The translations under genes were made by a program, and so were the position numbers. DNA of 64,000 bases from Sclerodactyla briareus (taxonomy: Eukaryota; Echinodermata; Holothuroidea; Dendrochirotida; Sclerodactylidae). Under the pieces are notes generated by a model, which saw only the letters and a program-made list of their open reading frames with translations, was not told where the DNA came from and did no database searches. Positions 33,806-46,689 of the stretch are shown here, piece by piece. The stretch is from positions 1 through 64,000 of the forward strand of contig JAODTK010005810.1 of NCBI GenBank assembly GCA_026419785.1, in the 5' to 3' direction. Numbering within the stretch: position 1 is the stretch's first letter; every line of letters starts with the position of its first letter.

Positions 33806-35480
33806 GGAGCGATTGATTGTATGTCGTCTGACGCTATTAACGCGACATAATTTGTCGGTGAATCGGAGCCAACACACTCAGGTAATTACCAGTTCAACTA
33901 TGGTAGGGCCGCCCTCCTTGGTCACTATCGCGAATGAATCATTGTATGAGAGTCTTATGATTCTCTCCCACTCTATGTACGAGACTATGAATAATGTGCG
34001 GACATTTCATACTCCTATTTTGCCTGCCGACTGAGCAAAACAAATGACAGGAGAGGTGGGAAACTGGCTCACAAAAGTCAGTTCGTCCCCAGGTTGTATC
34101 GCACCCTCATGTAATAAATTTGTGTATGCATGCACCTCTTTCATGGCCCTACCTCTCCTTTTGAGTGGTTTCAAGGCGAATGTATATAATAGACGTCAAA
34201 CTTGTTAGATTCTCAACTACAAAGTCCACTGGTGTTTATAGAACAGGCGTACCTTAAGGATCCATCTTTACCACTCTTTTATCATTCACAGCAGCGATTC
34301 GCCGCTGTTAGTTCCAATTAAAAATTCACACTTCACGTAGATGAAACAACCAGCTTCTATGAAAACCAACAATTGCATTCTCCGAATGATGAGTTAATGA
34401 GGGAAAAAAGAGGAAGATCTTGTTAACAGTTGGTTCAAAGAAAAAGAGATCGATAGATCAAAAGTTATTTTATGCCATTCCATGCAAAGAGAAATATTGG
34501 CAAAACTAGGCCTACGTTTCTGACGGAATATTATTGATCAGAACCTGATTTGGTCTCATCCCATATTATTAGTACCGGATAGAGAATATTAGAACGGCTG
34601 GAATTATTCACAGACTGAAGAGGTTACACAACATATATGAAGCCTTGTCCTCCCGCTATACCTGATGTGTATGTTTGTTGATGCCACTACACAAGTAATA
34701 GTCATTCGATTCAGAGAGGAATGTTCGTTCCATCGCCAACGCACACTATTTGTTCACGTTGAAATATGTTGATGAACATACTGCTATACTTATGTTTTTT
34801 AAAGTTTCGAATAGCTTTTTGACAAACTTCGTTGCTAGTCTCTTCACAGAACGTATGATACTCATGCTGTTTTCCTACGAGAAATATGATGGATTACATT
34901 ACCCCGTGTGCGGTGTAAGACTACTGACATCTCAGCATTTCATTACTTAAACTGGACATTCTGTGTGAAGTAAGTTATCAGCATCCTCGTAAGAACATCT
35001 AGAAACATATGTCAGTATTTCAAGCCGTAAATGAAAGAACATCTTTTACAGCAAACTTACTCTGTGTCGTTCCAACTGGCTACTTCGTTCTGGTGAAGGT
35101 TTATAGTGAGTGGGTAGGGGTGGTGGTGTTGGTTTTTATTGTTCCACATTCGGTGAGTTCTCGTTTTCGTCATATACGTGGGTTAAAAAAAAGGGGAGGT
35201 GGTCTATTATTCACATGTTTCCAGTAACTTCCTGATGGTACTAATTTCTTCCTCACCTTATTGTTGGCATTGTTTTTGTGTTCTATGCTGAAGTTGAGTT
35301 CGGAAAATCGCACAAAGGTCGACGCTTTAGCACATCTACATTAGGTTGCATGGATATAGGTCCCCCATTTTCTTCACCCTTCGACATCACAAACGCATTT
35401 GTAAGTCTGTCTCATCGATGAACGCATTTGGGTGTATTCTTATCAATATAGGCTACAGGACATTATAGGGTCGCAGGGGC
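33806..35480. other. No gene seen
   Basis: Unique-looking sequence of moderate AT content. Frames are under 80 codons with no motif. No repeat family from this window matches. Confidence 0.5.
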
Positions 35481-35645
35481 TATTGTGTTCGTTTTGGCTG
35501 CAACGTTCTCTCCACCGCCGCCCTCGCCACCGTCGGAAACATTTCGCGTAAGCGCTCTAGCTCTCTCTCTATTGTCAAATTTACTTGAAACTTGAACACA
35601 CCGATTGTCGTCCCACGGTAGAAACTCGGAAAAGTTTCGAAAAGT
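35480..35645 (-). repeat. Family B 3-prime fragment, inverted
   Basis: Read in reverse complement, the section has CAAGTTTCAAGTAAATTTG followed by GAGCGCTTACG and a GGTGGCGAGGGCGGCGGTGG tract. This parallels the CCAAGTTTCAGATCAATTGG, ATTGCGCTAGCG and GGCGGCGG order at 27,558-27,640. It is a shorter and more diverged relative. Confidence 0.5.
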
Positions 35646-36319
35646 GGGGCTCTCGTCACAACATCATTTTTATAATCAAACTTATTTTTATTGTCATGGC
35701 GAAATCACTTGTTAAGGCCAATGTCATGTAAATATGACTCAGACTTTTTTGGTCCTTTCTGTTCATTACTTTACTCTGCCATTATACGCCAAACCTCCAT
35801 ACCCAATTTCAGCACAGCCAATTCGAGCGTGCCGTCAGCGCAATCAATATTTCACATTTTGACCTTGTGCATCACGGGGGGAACCACAGGATCCCCTGCA
35901 ATACAAAATCAATGTGAGACATGTACATTTGAAAACCCTGTTACAAACACTATAGATGGATCCGAATAAAAATTTACAAAATCGTTCCAAAATATACAAA
36001 AATGACTCATTCTTACTCTAAGTGAGTACCTAAATTAAAAAAAAAAAATTGGTATTTCTGTCAGCATGTGCCGCGAAAAAAAATATCAGCATTACTTGTC
36101 ACGAATCTATGGGCAAAAAGCTTTGTCAAATTAAAACGTTCTCTCTCTTCTCCCGCGTGGATGTCGTAATACCCTCAAATTCTTTGAGATTAAATTGGAT
36201 AACTCACAAGGCAAACATGCTAAAACCTCTATATTCGGAGTTTGGGGGTTTGCCGCGTCTTCCCTTTCACCTTTGCTACTTCTGTTGTCTGACCATCGGC
36301 CTTTTAAAGTGGATCAGTT

Positions 36320-36725
36320 ATTTAAACTTGACGAGTTTCGACAGTGCAAAGGCGACCATCTTGATTTTATTCCGACGAACTGACTTTTTTCGCATCCGTT
36401 TTGAGACCAACTTTTTGTTTACGCGTCCATGGGACTCCACCTCATCCATTTTATTACTTACTTTCGATATCTGTTTTTGCAATTCTCGCGTTTCGGACAT
36501 GGCATCGTTTATGGACCATATGGGTTTCTGCTCAATTAATTGCCACCCCCCCAGGGCGGCCATTATGAATTATGACATATCCATCATGATTTTCTTTTTT
36601 TCGCAAGACTTTTTTTCGTGCAAATGATCGTGTTTTCGAAGTAGGCGATCACGTTTGAGAACAACTTTCGTTTCCTCCGTCCTTTGGGACCCCACCGACA
36701 GCCAGTTTGGACCTTTGCCTGGATG
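36320..36725 (-). repeat. Diverged internal tandem repeat
   Basis: On the minus strand two sections, about 36,720-36,590 and 36,445-36,320, share a phrase order: a GGTGGAGTCCC or GGTGGGGTCCC word, a GGACG word, AAAC-AAAGTTGTTCTC or AAAAAGTTGGTCTC, and AAAACG-ATGCG. The minus frame at 36,563-36,318 looks like a basic coiled coil but is explained by this repeated, A-rich sequence. I do not call a gene. Confidence 0.45.
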
Positions 36726-36849
36726 TTTTTAATGCAAATTTCGGCATTTTGAAATAAGACACGTCGACCCCACTAATCGGTGAGGAGAGGGGATGTTTGA
36801 TGGCAGTTTACCCATCAGCCGATGTCTACGTTCGGAAGATTAGGCTATA

Positions 36850-37115
36850 GTATACAGCATTCAACGACACCCAATAGGGATATTTTCTAGGGTGGGGTTT
36901 AGGTCCGTGGAGCCCAAGGTAAGTGGAAGGGGACTCCCCTTTATAGCCTCAACACCCGTCCTATTGGCACTTAATGCAATTTACTGCTGCCAACACAGCT
37001 GTGCCACTTTTACTTGAAGAGTGAAGAAAAAAAACAATTTTTGTGTTTAAATTTTTAGTCACAAGGGCCAAGGGGGTGCTTGACCCCCTCAAATGCGTAC
37101 GCCACTGATTCAGGG
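36850..37115. mobile_element. Probable DNA-element end near 37,107
   Basis: AAGGGGGTGCTTGACCCCCTCAAATGCGTACGCCACTG reads, from the right, as CAGTGGCGTACGCATTTG followed by G runs. That is close to the CAGTGGCGTAGCCAG end at 49,158. The sequence to its left (36,888-36,955) carries the G-run motif also seen at 27,886 and 43,741. No partner end with a matching target duplication was found. Confidence 0.45.
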
Positions 37116-40100
37116 GGGTCAATCGATTAACAATTATTGTCTTAAATCGATTTACTGAACGTCGATCTGCGTTACAACAGGCATGGGATTAGCTGTACCG
37201 CCTGTTCTACCAATCGCGCACCTAAAAATGTCCTCTGTACTAATTCGTCCCTCTAAGCAGCAGTGTTTCAAAAATTTATCCACGCTGCGGCAAAACATTT
37301 AATTACCTGGTGTGGTTGTATGCCTGTATGGAAAAATGACGTGCGATTGAATTACGGTAACGAGTATGATTCTGAGTATTGTCAGTACCGCCCCTCCTCC
37401 CCGCACCGCAATAGATACACTACCTACCCACGATTCGTGCCGTGTCGAGACTACCTGTTTGCGCCGCAGTAGCCCAACCGCCGTCTGATCTGGAGAACAC
37501 CCACCCGTAGCAGACAATCCAGTACCAGAACGCTCCGTTTGATGATGGCAACCAGCGGGGTAGGTTTCCAAGCGCGGTGATCGAGCTCACGTCCCTCCAT
37601 TTTGGAGGAGAAATCCGCCCGCTCATTATCTCCAAACCCGTCTCACTCACTTAAATAAACCGTGCGCACCTTGTCCTATCACACACACTACCGTTACCCT
37701 CTGAAAGTTTAATCAAGTTAGCGGGGTCAGGTCTGCTAACGACGCTATATGGTACGATTAGGTGATGCGACTCCGAGTAGTGGCGGTGTAATACCATTTT
37801 TGAGAGACAGCTGGGTCTTTCAATTCCCAAGACTACCGTCGCGGCCCGGGTATATTCTGTTGTGCGTGGCTTTCATACGTTTTTATTTTACGACTGTTTC
37901 TGACCCGACCCTCCGAGGGATCTCGGCGCTCGGAATTCATGATTGGTACGTAAGTCGTTTGTTTACTGACCTGAAGCGTGGCCATTAGGCTGAGCTTAAG
38001 CGCGTAATTATGTCAAAGCGGCACGGACAGCAGGATAGCTGACCTACTGACACGCACGAAACAGGTGAGCTGGCGTGACCACAGCACCCTTCCTCAAGCG
38101 GGAAGGGAACGGTTATAACGCCGAAATCCTGATGATCCAGCCCGCTGCGTGGAGTGTATTCTCTTTCTTGTAAAATTTTGTGATAATTTCTAATTATGGA
38201 ACTTTCACTGTGGGGTTATTCTTACGGGTCCCCTAAAGTGCCATCCCTAAATATAGGCCTAAGTTCCGATTTGGTCACAACATTGGTGAAAAACTAGTCA
38301 GGGATTCAGTTGACAGAAAGATAAACTAAATAATAATAATATGTAGGAAGAGGGGAAGAATAATCTGTTGGAAGCCTTTATCCAATTGATCTGAAACGTG
38401 GTACAAATGTGTCCATCCTAGTAAAATCTCAGGATGAGTCAAAAGTGGCATCCGCGCATATCGCTCCCCTCTATTTTGCAGGTTTTAGCATCAGGTTGAA
38501 TAACAAAGTTAGTCCGATTACAAATGATGTGTTGATTGGGAACAGAAGAAAATGAGGGTTGATTAACAGGTCAAACAGAGGTCAATGTGTTGTTGTTGTT
38601 GTTTTTTTTGGCAAGTTTCCCAAACTTGTGTTGGGATTTGAACAAAACGCTGGAGAATGTGGAATAGCAGTTGTTCCTGAGACAAAAAGCATCAGTCATC
38701 ATCACATGGAACGAGTTCAATGACTTTTTCTAACGAGGTCCCAAAGGCCATTCTGCGGGATAGACACGTTGGCGGTTCACCGCCTGCCATGTCAATTGAT
38801 GATAGAAACAACACCATAGACATCAATCGTTATGTTTTTAAAACTAGACGTGACTTACTGACTGTGACTAGAATGGAAGCGATCCAGATGGACTGTGTCG
38901 TTTCCAAGTTATCATTAAGGTAGCTATGGCATATTCGATATTAGCGCGACGTCGTGAAGAACTATACGCGAACGAAGGGTTCACAATTCAATTGTTGCGA
39001 AACATTCAGAAGATTTTTTCCACCCAAATGCCATTTTTTCGACATTCCCATTATTTGCAAATACGTTCGCGGCCTCGGAAACGACTCTTACACTGACCTG
39101 CTTTTTTTCACACCACAGTAACTAAAGTGTATTTGAAACGAAGTCGGACTTGTCAGGTTTCATTGTTTCCAACGACACGTCACGGATTAATCGAACTCAC
39201 AAACTTTCCGTGTTCTACTTCTGTCCACCTTTTAGCAATCCCATTACTGTACTGTCCTGACTGCAATAGAAATCACACTACCATAAGCATGTTGCAGTCC
39301 AGCATGGCTTAATATGTAAATGGCTTCCATTCGTTACCGTAGGTGCGTCCAAGTCGCGTTTTTCCCCCTCATTTTAAATGGGACATATATACAACATCGG
39401 TGCATTGGTACAATAACAACATCTGTTTTCTATAAAAAAAAAAAAAAAAGTGCATTCATCTCACAGCGTGTATTGACTATTGGTTCATATGCATGAACCC
39501 CGTCAACAACAGCTACGGAGGGTAGATTCAAGGTTATCCCATGTCAGTACGCTTACTACATGTGGCGTTAACTCTGTGGGCAGCCGACACCGTAGGCCCT
39601 ACACTTACACAATACCGTATAAACAAGAACGCACTCTGCGGAATGATTCCTTGCCGTTTTTCCTGACATGTCCTTACTCACTATACCACACCCTGCAAGA
39701 TGTGGTTGCAAACTCCAAACCACAAATTGACACAAAACGATCACCTGAAATATTTACTCAGCGCATGAGATGAGATAATTGTGCTCTTGACCAAGGTCAA
39801 AAAGTCATGTGATGGCAATTGAAATGAAATACTTAAAAATAAATTGGTAAGTACGTATATCTTGAAGGAGGAAGGTAAAGTCACGAGTCATAACAGGAGG
39901 CCAATGTTTTCAATTCAGTGTGGAAGTCCAGCGACGTAACACTAAGTCGCAGACTGCAGTGGCAAAGGATAAATGATGAGGATCACTTAGCAACATTCAT
40001 ACTTCATAAGTGTACTGTTGTTGTCAAAGCAGATAGACTGAATGACGTGGCAGTTTCTTTGAAATCGGACGACAACATCAGAACAATGTGAAACAATCTC

Positions 40101-40890
40101 TTTTTAGGGGTATATGTGTGAGCAAAGAGAAGTGATACCAGGCCTATTATATTACAATTGCATCCCTCACACTACCCGGACAAGGCGCGTCATTGTAGGT
40201 ACAGTCCCCATGTCCAATAGAATGGTTCTCACATGTGGTCATTGTACCATATGTCGTTAAATCATAATGTGACTGAGGGGTTAGTCATTGCCGTCATCGT
40301 CTTCATTTGTACAGCGAGTAGTCTGGGTCTTTCAAAGTGTGTGTGGTATGTATCAATTTTCATATTTCCAGGCACAAAGTGACTGAGGGGTGCCTAATTT
40401 TGTGGAATTGTTGAAGTGCAAGGACTCACCTTGTTTGGGGTTCAAGGGGTGGGCCATGCAATTGACAAGTGCATAACTGTTCAGCTTATTGTATCAATAG
40501 CCGAATTTTACAAGTCCATCAAATGTCTAATTGCTATTTTTAGGGTCAGACTTTCACAAGGCTTCTCAAATCACATATTCTCGCTACATTGGTGGGGTGA
40601 GGAATGTCTCTCTATTGACCCACCAGCCGCAACTACATAACAAAATATCGGGCTGAACGATAATACATACATAATAGATAATAGAACAGACAAGATCTTG
40701 TAATTTTTAGTATATAGCCCATGTGAGACATTTTGAATTATTGTGGGCCTCAGTTAATGGTGATCCAGTATGACTTTGGCCAATGTGTAACCATGTATTA
40801 TCCTGGCCAATCACTTTTCCCAAATGTCACATCATGTGACAGTCCACAACAGTAGAGAGGCACGGGGAAGAAGAGAGATACTGTATAGAT
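37116..40890. other. No confident gene
   Basis: This is the longest unique-looking stretch of the window. CpG-containing sequence at 37,380-38,150 keeps both strands open for 60-90 codons, without recognisable domains. The frame at 38,720-38,923 has an ordinary protein composition but no family I recognise. An A15 run lies at about 39,435-39,450. No tRNA-like or snRNA-like structure was noticed. Confidence 0.4.
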
Positions 40891-40892
40891 TA

Positions 40893-40976
40893 AACCCGCC
40901 CTCATTTCTGCCTGGGTACAGGGTAATGCCCTCACTTTTTGTCTGGGTAGCAGGGTAATCCCTCACTTTTTGCTCA
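40893..40976. repeat. Short tandem repeat, about 35-bp unit
   Basis: Two to three copies of a unit containing CCCTCAYTTYTGCCTGGGTA and AGCAGGGTAATG-like words lie in tandem. Confidence 0.8.
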
Positions 40977-40979
40977 ATA

Positions 40980-41700
40980 GCAAAAAAATGCCACAAAGTT
41001 GTGCCCTTCTTACTTCAGAAGTTTCCTTGACCTTGCTGTCTTCTCCCAACTCACTGCTCCTACACACCACAGTTAATCCCCTCATTAGGGCTTGTCTTTG
41101 ATCACAGGTAATAATACCCAATGGTCAGTCGTGCCTGTCAAGTAATTCACAACCGGGAAGTGGATTTTCGCATTCCAGTAGGGAAAGTGTTAAAACAATC
41201 AGATAATCAGTAGGACTGAGTGCCACAGAGAATAATGGAGTACCCCCTCTCAATCCCCCTCGGAGCATTGCCAGTGCCAGGTGCCCTTTCCCCAACTGAA
41301 ATGTCTGACAGGCGCTAAAGGTATTATGTTTTTGTTTACTTTCACTTCTTTGCAGTCACACACAAGCTTGAGAGATTAAATCTTTTGAGGATTGGGAATG
41401 TGGACCAGTCAAACTGAAGGCTGATTAGCGTATTAAACACACAATGCAGACAGGGGTGAAGAAGGATAATGGCTGGGTTACATAGGTGTTCTAAATTAGT
41501 TCAGCAGGACATTTCCTGTGTGCATTCTGCGTAAGAAACTAGTTTTTAAATGGGAAATGTGAAGATCATATCCCCGTTTGCAATTAATGAAAGCAACAAC
41601 TGGGCATTCTTCCCTCGAGTAAATATAATATACGCCTCTATGAAGAAATTGCCGTGTGTCTACCTCCAATCGATATCCATATATCGTAGAAGTATACGCA
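40980..41700. other. No gene seen
   Basis: Unique-looking sequence. No motif-bearing frame or repeat was recognised. Confidence 0.45.
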
Positions 41701-41713
41701 AGAGAAACGTATC

Positions 41714-42530
41714 TGCCTTGCAATTAGGCATTGGGCAATGAATGCAGTGATGCATGCTTCAAATTGGGCTACATTTTTAAATTGTCATAGGCTGCTATGG
41801 AAACTGTGGGAGGGGGGGGGTGGATGGGGGTGACGGGGGGGGGTGCATGTAGGAAAGAGGCGTATCTGCCGTGCAATTCCAACGCCACCCATAGCAACAC
41901 TTGACCACTACGTCAGGATGGTACATCATACCTACATAGGGCGGTCATGGTGTGTCCAATATGCAGGATCTCAGGAATAATAATAAAAATGACAAATTGA
42001 AGAATTTTCTGTATTCACGGGGAGGGATATTGTATTGGGGAAGGGGAGAGGGGAGGGGCGGAATGGGCAGCAACCCAGATTGTATGAAGAAGGGCAACAC
42101 AAAAACACTGTGGTGGTCAAAAAATGTAACACTAATGAGAGGAGGTATAGCAAAAGAAGAGGCCCGTTTATGACTTGCAATTACGGAATTTGTCAATAAA
42201 TGCAGTGATGCCAGCTTCAAACAGGCTTACATTTTAAATTTTCATAAGCTGCCTATGAAACCGTGGGGGGGGGGGGGGGGGTGCGTGGTGTGCCAAGAAC
42301 AAAATTGCACCCCCAACCCGTAGGCAACACCATATGGTCAGGAGGTACATATAGGCTGGTTCACTGGGCTAATTAATAAAATTTGACAATTCAAGAATTT
42401 GTACTGTCTGGTCTAGGGGAAGTATTTGGTGGCTAGTCCATACTAAAAACATATCAGAATAACAATAAAAATGACCATATCAAGAAGTTGTACTGTCTTA
42501 CACGGGGGGAAATATTTGTTTGGTTGGATA
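41714..42530 (+). repeat. Tandem pair, about 458-bp unit
   Basis: Unit 1 (41,714-42,171) and unit 2 (42,172 to about 42,530) share CTTGCAATTA, AATGCAGTGATGC, CTTCAAA...GGCTACATTT, a G run, CAACAC, GTCAGGA and AATAAAAATGAC in order. Unit 2 has a further local duplication of about 90 bases (42,385 and 42,473, TTTGTACTGTCTGGTC and GTTGTACTGTCTTACAC). The G run is about 10 long in unit 1 and about 17 in unit 2. Confidence 0.85.
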
Positions 42531-42759
42531 TGCTTGTTCTCACTCTGTACAATGAATCGTTGCAGACGATATAAAGATGTCCTATGGTGACCTGGAATGA
42601 CCGAACTGATACCAATAAACAATAGGGTTATTCTCATTGGGTACAATCCACACACTTTATTTGAAACTTGATAGATACTTGCATTCTATAGATATCATGC
42701 TGAGGATAGATGGCAAAATGCCAAAATTTATCCACATTTCCAGTTTTAGTGTCTGACTT

Positions 42760-43660
42760 CACATTCATTGAATGGTTGTGAGAAGAGTATCGTAGTATGG
42801 TCAGTTTGGGTCAGTGACTTTTTCTTTGTCTTAACAAGACGCTTCCGCCAACACATAAAACGCATGAAATCACCAGGTCAAAAAGGTCAAATGATTTTTT
42901 TTCTTTCTGGGTGTCAAACGGTCATAGTTCAAATGAGGGCAAAGTTGGGCACCACCATGTATTCACCCAGACGAAAGAAACTTTCAATTATGACAGTCCT
43001 CCAAAAATGTGTCGTTGCCGAGATATATGACGATTTTAGGTCTTGACCTCACATCATTGAGCTAGCTTGTGATAAGAGTACCATAGTATGGTAGGTTGTC
43101 ATTGACGTTTTGTTTGTCTTAACAAGACGATTCCCTGCCAATACAAAAAAAGCAGGCAACATCACTAGGTCAGAGGTCAAAAGTCGCTCACCAGATGTAT
43201 TTCAACCAGCCGAACACCATTAAATTGCCATTACGCGCATCACTCTAGAATGTTTCGTTGCCAAGAAAATAAGATTGCCATATGAGACCCTAAAGCCTTG
43301 ACCTCACACCAAAACAATAGGGCGTCATCCCGCCATGGGTTACACATACCTACAAATATTGAATTTCAGACATGTGCGATCATTAGATATCGTGCGAAAA
43401 CTCGTCAAAGTTTGACCTCGCATTGGACCTTGAACGACACGATTGGTACAAAAACCATAGGGGTCAGCCCTTCCTGGGTGACACCTACCTACTGATATGA
43501 ACATAATAATGCTTGCGTTTGTTACATATCGCGTGGAAACGAACTAGTGTCACAAACACACAACACACACAGACACACTACACACACACACACACACAAA
43601 CAAACACACACGCACACGAGTGATGCATAGATTCACTTTGGGCTCGCCAAGGAGAATCCC
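42760..43660 (+). repeat. Family C interspersed repeat with CA tract and terminal stem
   Basis: Two units of about 292 bases (sharing ATAGTATGGT, TTTGTCTTAACAAGACG and ACATCA-AGGTCA words at 42,790 and 43,082) are followed by two units of about 139 bases (ACAATAGGGCGTCATCCC and ACCATAGGGGTCAGCCC). A CA tract (43,556-43,615) and a stem GATTCACTTTGG/CCAAGGAGAATC (43,630-43,658) follow. A perfect DR1 pair of AGGTCA sits at 43,167-43,179. The 3-prime end recurs inverted at 63,858-64,000. Confidence 0.8.
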
Positions 43661-43737
43661 AAAAACAAGACGCGAAACGTGTCGAGAAACATTGATGGCT
43701 CTACTGTTCACGACTTAACCTGGTTAACCCAGTTTTT

Positions 43738-43955
43738 TTTTTGTTGGGGGGGGGGGTGTTGAGGTCGAGACCCAAGGGAGGCGCCTTCATTTATAGCCTC
43801 ACTCCCATATTGAGTGAATAAAACGCAGTTCTGTGCAGGAGGGTAAACGACGACTTTATATCCCCGCCGGAACGGACTTTGGGAAGCTCATTGAAATATG
43901 CCAATTTGACATTCAGTGACTTTGAAAAGGCCCTACCTGTTGTTGCCCCCATATA
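43738..43955 (+). repeat. G-run motif joined to a family B-like fragment
   Basis: A run of G is followed by GTGTTGAGGTCGAGACCCAAGG and ATTTATAGCCTCACTCCC, resembling 36,888-36,955. From 43,883 the words TTTGACATTCAGTGACTTTG and AAAAGGCCCTACCTGTTGTT match family B at 24,949-24,980. This looks like fragments in juxtaposition. Confidence 0.55.
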
Positions 43956-43959
43956 GCAC

Positions 43960-45238
43960 ATTCAGCATGCGTACGGCACTCATACAATGATTGTTCAAGA
44001 TTAGTCTCCATCTTATTTTTATGGCCAACCACGGAGTCCTACATTAAATGATAGTCTTCTGCTCAGTACAGATTTTATGCTGGGAGCACGACAAAATCAG
44101 GGGCCGATCGGCCAAAAAATACTGTAAAATTATTGTATCGCCATGAATAATCGTACCACAAAGCCAACAAAACAGGCTGCACTTTGGACAGTGTTTATGG
44201 AACGTACTGCAGTCAGCCTAGTGGCCAAGTTTTGGGCCATAACAAAAAAATAAGGACTTGCTTGGGTTTTAGGCAAATCTGGCCAGAAGATATTGAATTG
44301 TTGGGTAGTGTAGACCCAATTTGAAGTGAAGCTTGTCCTGAATTTGTCCCACAAAGACCAAAAATAAGAGACCTTTTCTTATAATAATAAAATCTACAGT
44401 TAGGCAGTCAAGCAGGCCACAGCGACACCTGCCATGGGAGTAGATATTGCAGGCAAATGGGTGATTAAAGACTGCTTGTGGGGAGTATGACTCCCAGTCG
44501 TGGGTAAAGGTTGACCTTCCTCACACACATGAAGGTGATTAACAGTGTCCACCTCTCCAACGGCAGCAATTCTGTAAGTGTCCAAAATTCACTTTTTTGT
44601 AAAATGCGCAAAAAAGCAAATGCCTTCTACCTCTACAACGTAGTGTCAGTTTTCTGAAAATAGCATTCTACATAAACATGTGATTGTGTACGAAAAAGGA
44701 GGACGGTTAATAGTCAATAACCCGTTCGGGAGATGCTTCTTCCGCATGCGTCAGTGTCCCCCGGTGCTGGCAATTTGTGGCAAAATTCTCTGTACTGCTG
44801 GGACAATCCGCCACAGTATTTCAATGGAATCAGCTGATATCTTTGAGAAACTTCACATTATTACTCCCTTGCTGTTTCAAATATAATTTCAAATCGGGCT
44901 CTACATCATTAGAACAAGTTGTATATTAGTTCTCAGCATTCACTGTAGCCTAATTAAATAAGAAAACAAGAGAATTCCGCGAAATGTGATGACTGATCCA
45001 CGCGTCATGTGTTCCATAAGCGCACACGTTCAAGGATATACTAATATTTGGTACCTGGCGTAGACGGAAGATCCTCTTTAACATGCTTACGTACCCGGCG
45101 TCAAGAGCGTATTGATGGGCTGGCATCTCCGAATTTTGCAGTCTGGGGGTAGTGATACATTCACTGTTTATTCTGAGGTTCTCATAGTTTTGTTATGACT
45201 CTAATGTTTCCTGGGCATACTTTGTAGATTTCCTGTAT
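43960..45238. other. No confident gene
   Basis: Unique-looking. The minus frame at 44,354-44,130 and the plus frame at 44,680-44,886 have ordinary composition but no recognisable domain. Confidence 0.4.
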
Positions 45239-45365
45239 TATTTTTTTTTTTTTTTTTTTTAATTTTTTTTTTTTTTGCTTGAAAAATCTGGGAAAAAAAA
45301 AGAAAAAAAAAAGAAAAGAAAAAAGGACAAAAAAAAACAAGTAAAAAAAAAAAAAAAAAAAAAGG
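45239..45365. repeat. Long T run facing long A-rich run
   Basis: About 36 T residues broken once by AA (45,240-45,276) are followed by A-rich sequence ending in about 21 A residues (45,343-45,363). The arms can pair imperfectly. The frames across it are low-complexity artefacts. Confidence 0.93.
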
Positions 45366-45961
45366 AAATGGAGAAAGTTTTTTTGGAAAAAGAGTGGATA
45401 AAAAGAAAGAGGAGAAAAACACCATCAGCTGTTCTACAAGTTTCTTGCATTTTTCGCGTACTAATAATTTCTGCGAGCTCGGAGCACCACAGTAAAACCT
45501 ATGGACGGGGTGGACGGCTCGTTGAGAAAGTTGTCACAAATGGACCAATTGCTCATGCCCGTGCTGTAACTCCGAACTGGCTTATTCTCCGTGCGCACGA
45601 TGACTAGAAAGTTCATTAACCAATGGCTCACTCATGGGACTATATGTCTGGACCATGGAAGGCACCTAGTCGCAGCAACCAGCCGCGATCAGGAGATCAA
45701 ACAATACAGTTCCGGGGCCTCGGTGCGAGGGTCACACCCTATGGGCCAGTATAATGGTTGTATTCTTGCAACAACCTCATTTTGCACATACTGTCACCTA
45801 GTTTATATCTTGAATGCGGTGTATTCTAGAAAGTCTTCTGCGTGAGGGAACGGCCTCTCTTTTGAAATTTGGGGAAGGGGTCCAAAAACAAGTTGGAGAA
45901 CGACCCCTTCTCCGACCCCCAGTTGTTGTTACCTTGATAGAGTTACTGGACGGACTTCATG

Positions 45962-46485
45962 TTATTAGTCGGTGGCAACTGCATGGACTGTTGTTAGAGT
46001 CTGTCAGCTAGGCCACGGAGAAAGTGATCATGATATCTACTAAGCCTGTTTATTAGTCGGTGGCAACTGCATGGAGTGTTGTTAGAGTCTGTCAGCTAGG
46101 CCACGGAGGAAGTGATCATGATATCTACTAAGCCTGTTTATTAGTCGGTGGCAACTGCATGGACTGTTGTTAGAGTCTGTCAGCTAGGCCACGGAGAAAG
46201 TGATCATGATATCTATTAAGCCTGTTTATTAGTCGGTGGCAACTGCATGGACTGTTGTTGGAGTCTGCCAGCTAGGCCACGGAGAAAGTGATCATGATAT
46301 CTACTAAGCCTGTTTATTAGTCGGTGGCAACTGCATGGACTGTTGTTAGAGTCTGTCAGGCCACGGAGAAAGTGATCAAGATATCTACTACGCCTGTTTA
46401 TTAGTCGGTGGCAACTGCATGGACTGTTGTTAGAACCTGTCAGGCCACGGAGAAAGTGATCATGATATCTACTAAGCCTGTTTAC
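45962..46485 (+). repeat. Six-copy 88-bp satellite
   Basis: Units beginning TTATTAGTCGGTGGCAACTG start at 45,962, 46,050, 46,138, 46,226, 46,314 and 46,398. Units 1-4 are 88 bases; units 5 and 6 share a 4-base loss (GTCAGGCCAC in place of GTCAGCTAGGCCAC). Only a handful of substitutions separate the units, so the array is young. The shared deletion in the last two units shows the direction of a recent duplication step. The right end passes into non-repeat sequence at CTGTTTACG. Confidence 0.98.
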
Positions 46486-46689
46486 GTTTACAGTTAATGA
46501 GATGATAATACTATTGTGTCAAAGGTCATAGGGCTACACTGGCCGTTCGACGTTTCGCGTGACGTCAATTTCGATGGCCTATGTGATCACTCTTCCTCAT
46601 GATCCAGGAGGCATTCCTTAAATTCCAAACACAACGGCCTAAACCACATATTTCTACTAAGATTGCCTAAATTTTATATTGAGGAGGCC

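Noticed and set aside
36318-36563. Minus-strand 81-codon frame resembling a basic coiled-coil protein
   Set aside because: The sequence is A-rich and its phrases recur about 250 bases away on the same strand, so it is better explained as a diverged internal repeat.
36049-36627. Plus-strand 192-codon frame, one of the longest in the window
   Set aside because: It lies opposite the A-rich repeat above, is rich in F, S and L from T-rich DNA, and shows no domain.
36850-37115. Complete DNA transposon ending at 37,107
   Set aside because: The end word CAGTGGCGTACGC is convincing, but no left end with a matching 8-bp flank (ATTCAGGG) was found in the window, so only an end is reported.
45201-45450. 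Phe-rich and Lys-rich frames
   Set aside because: They come from the long T and A runs.
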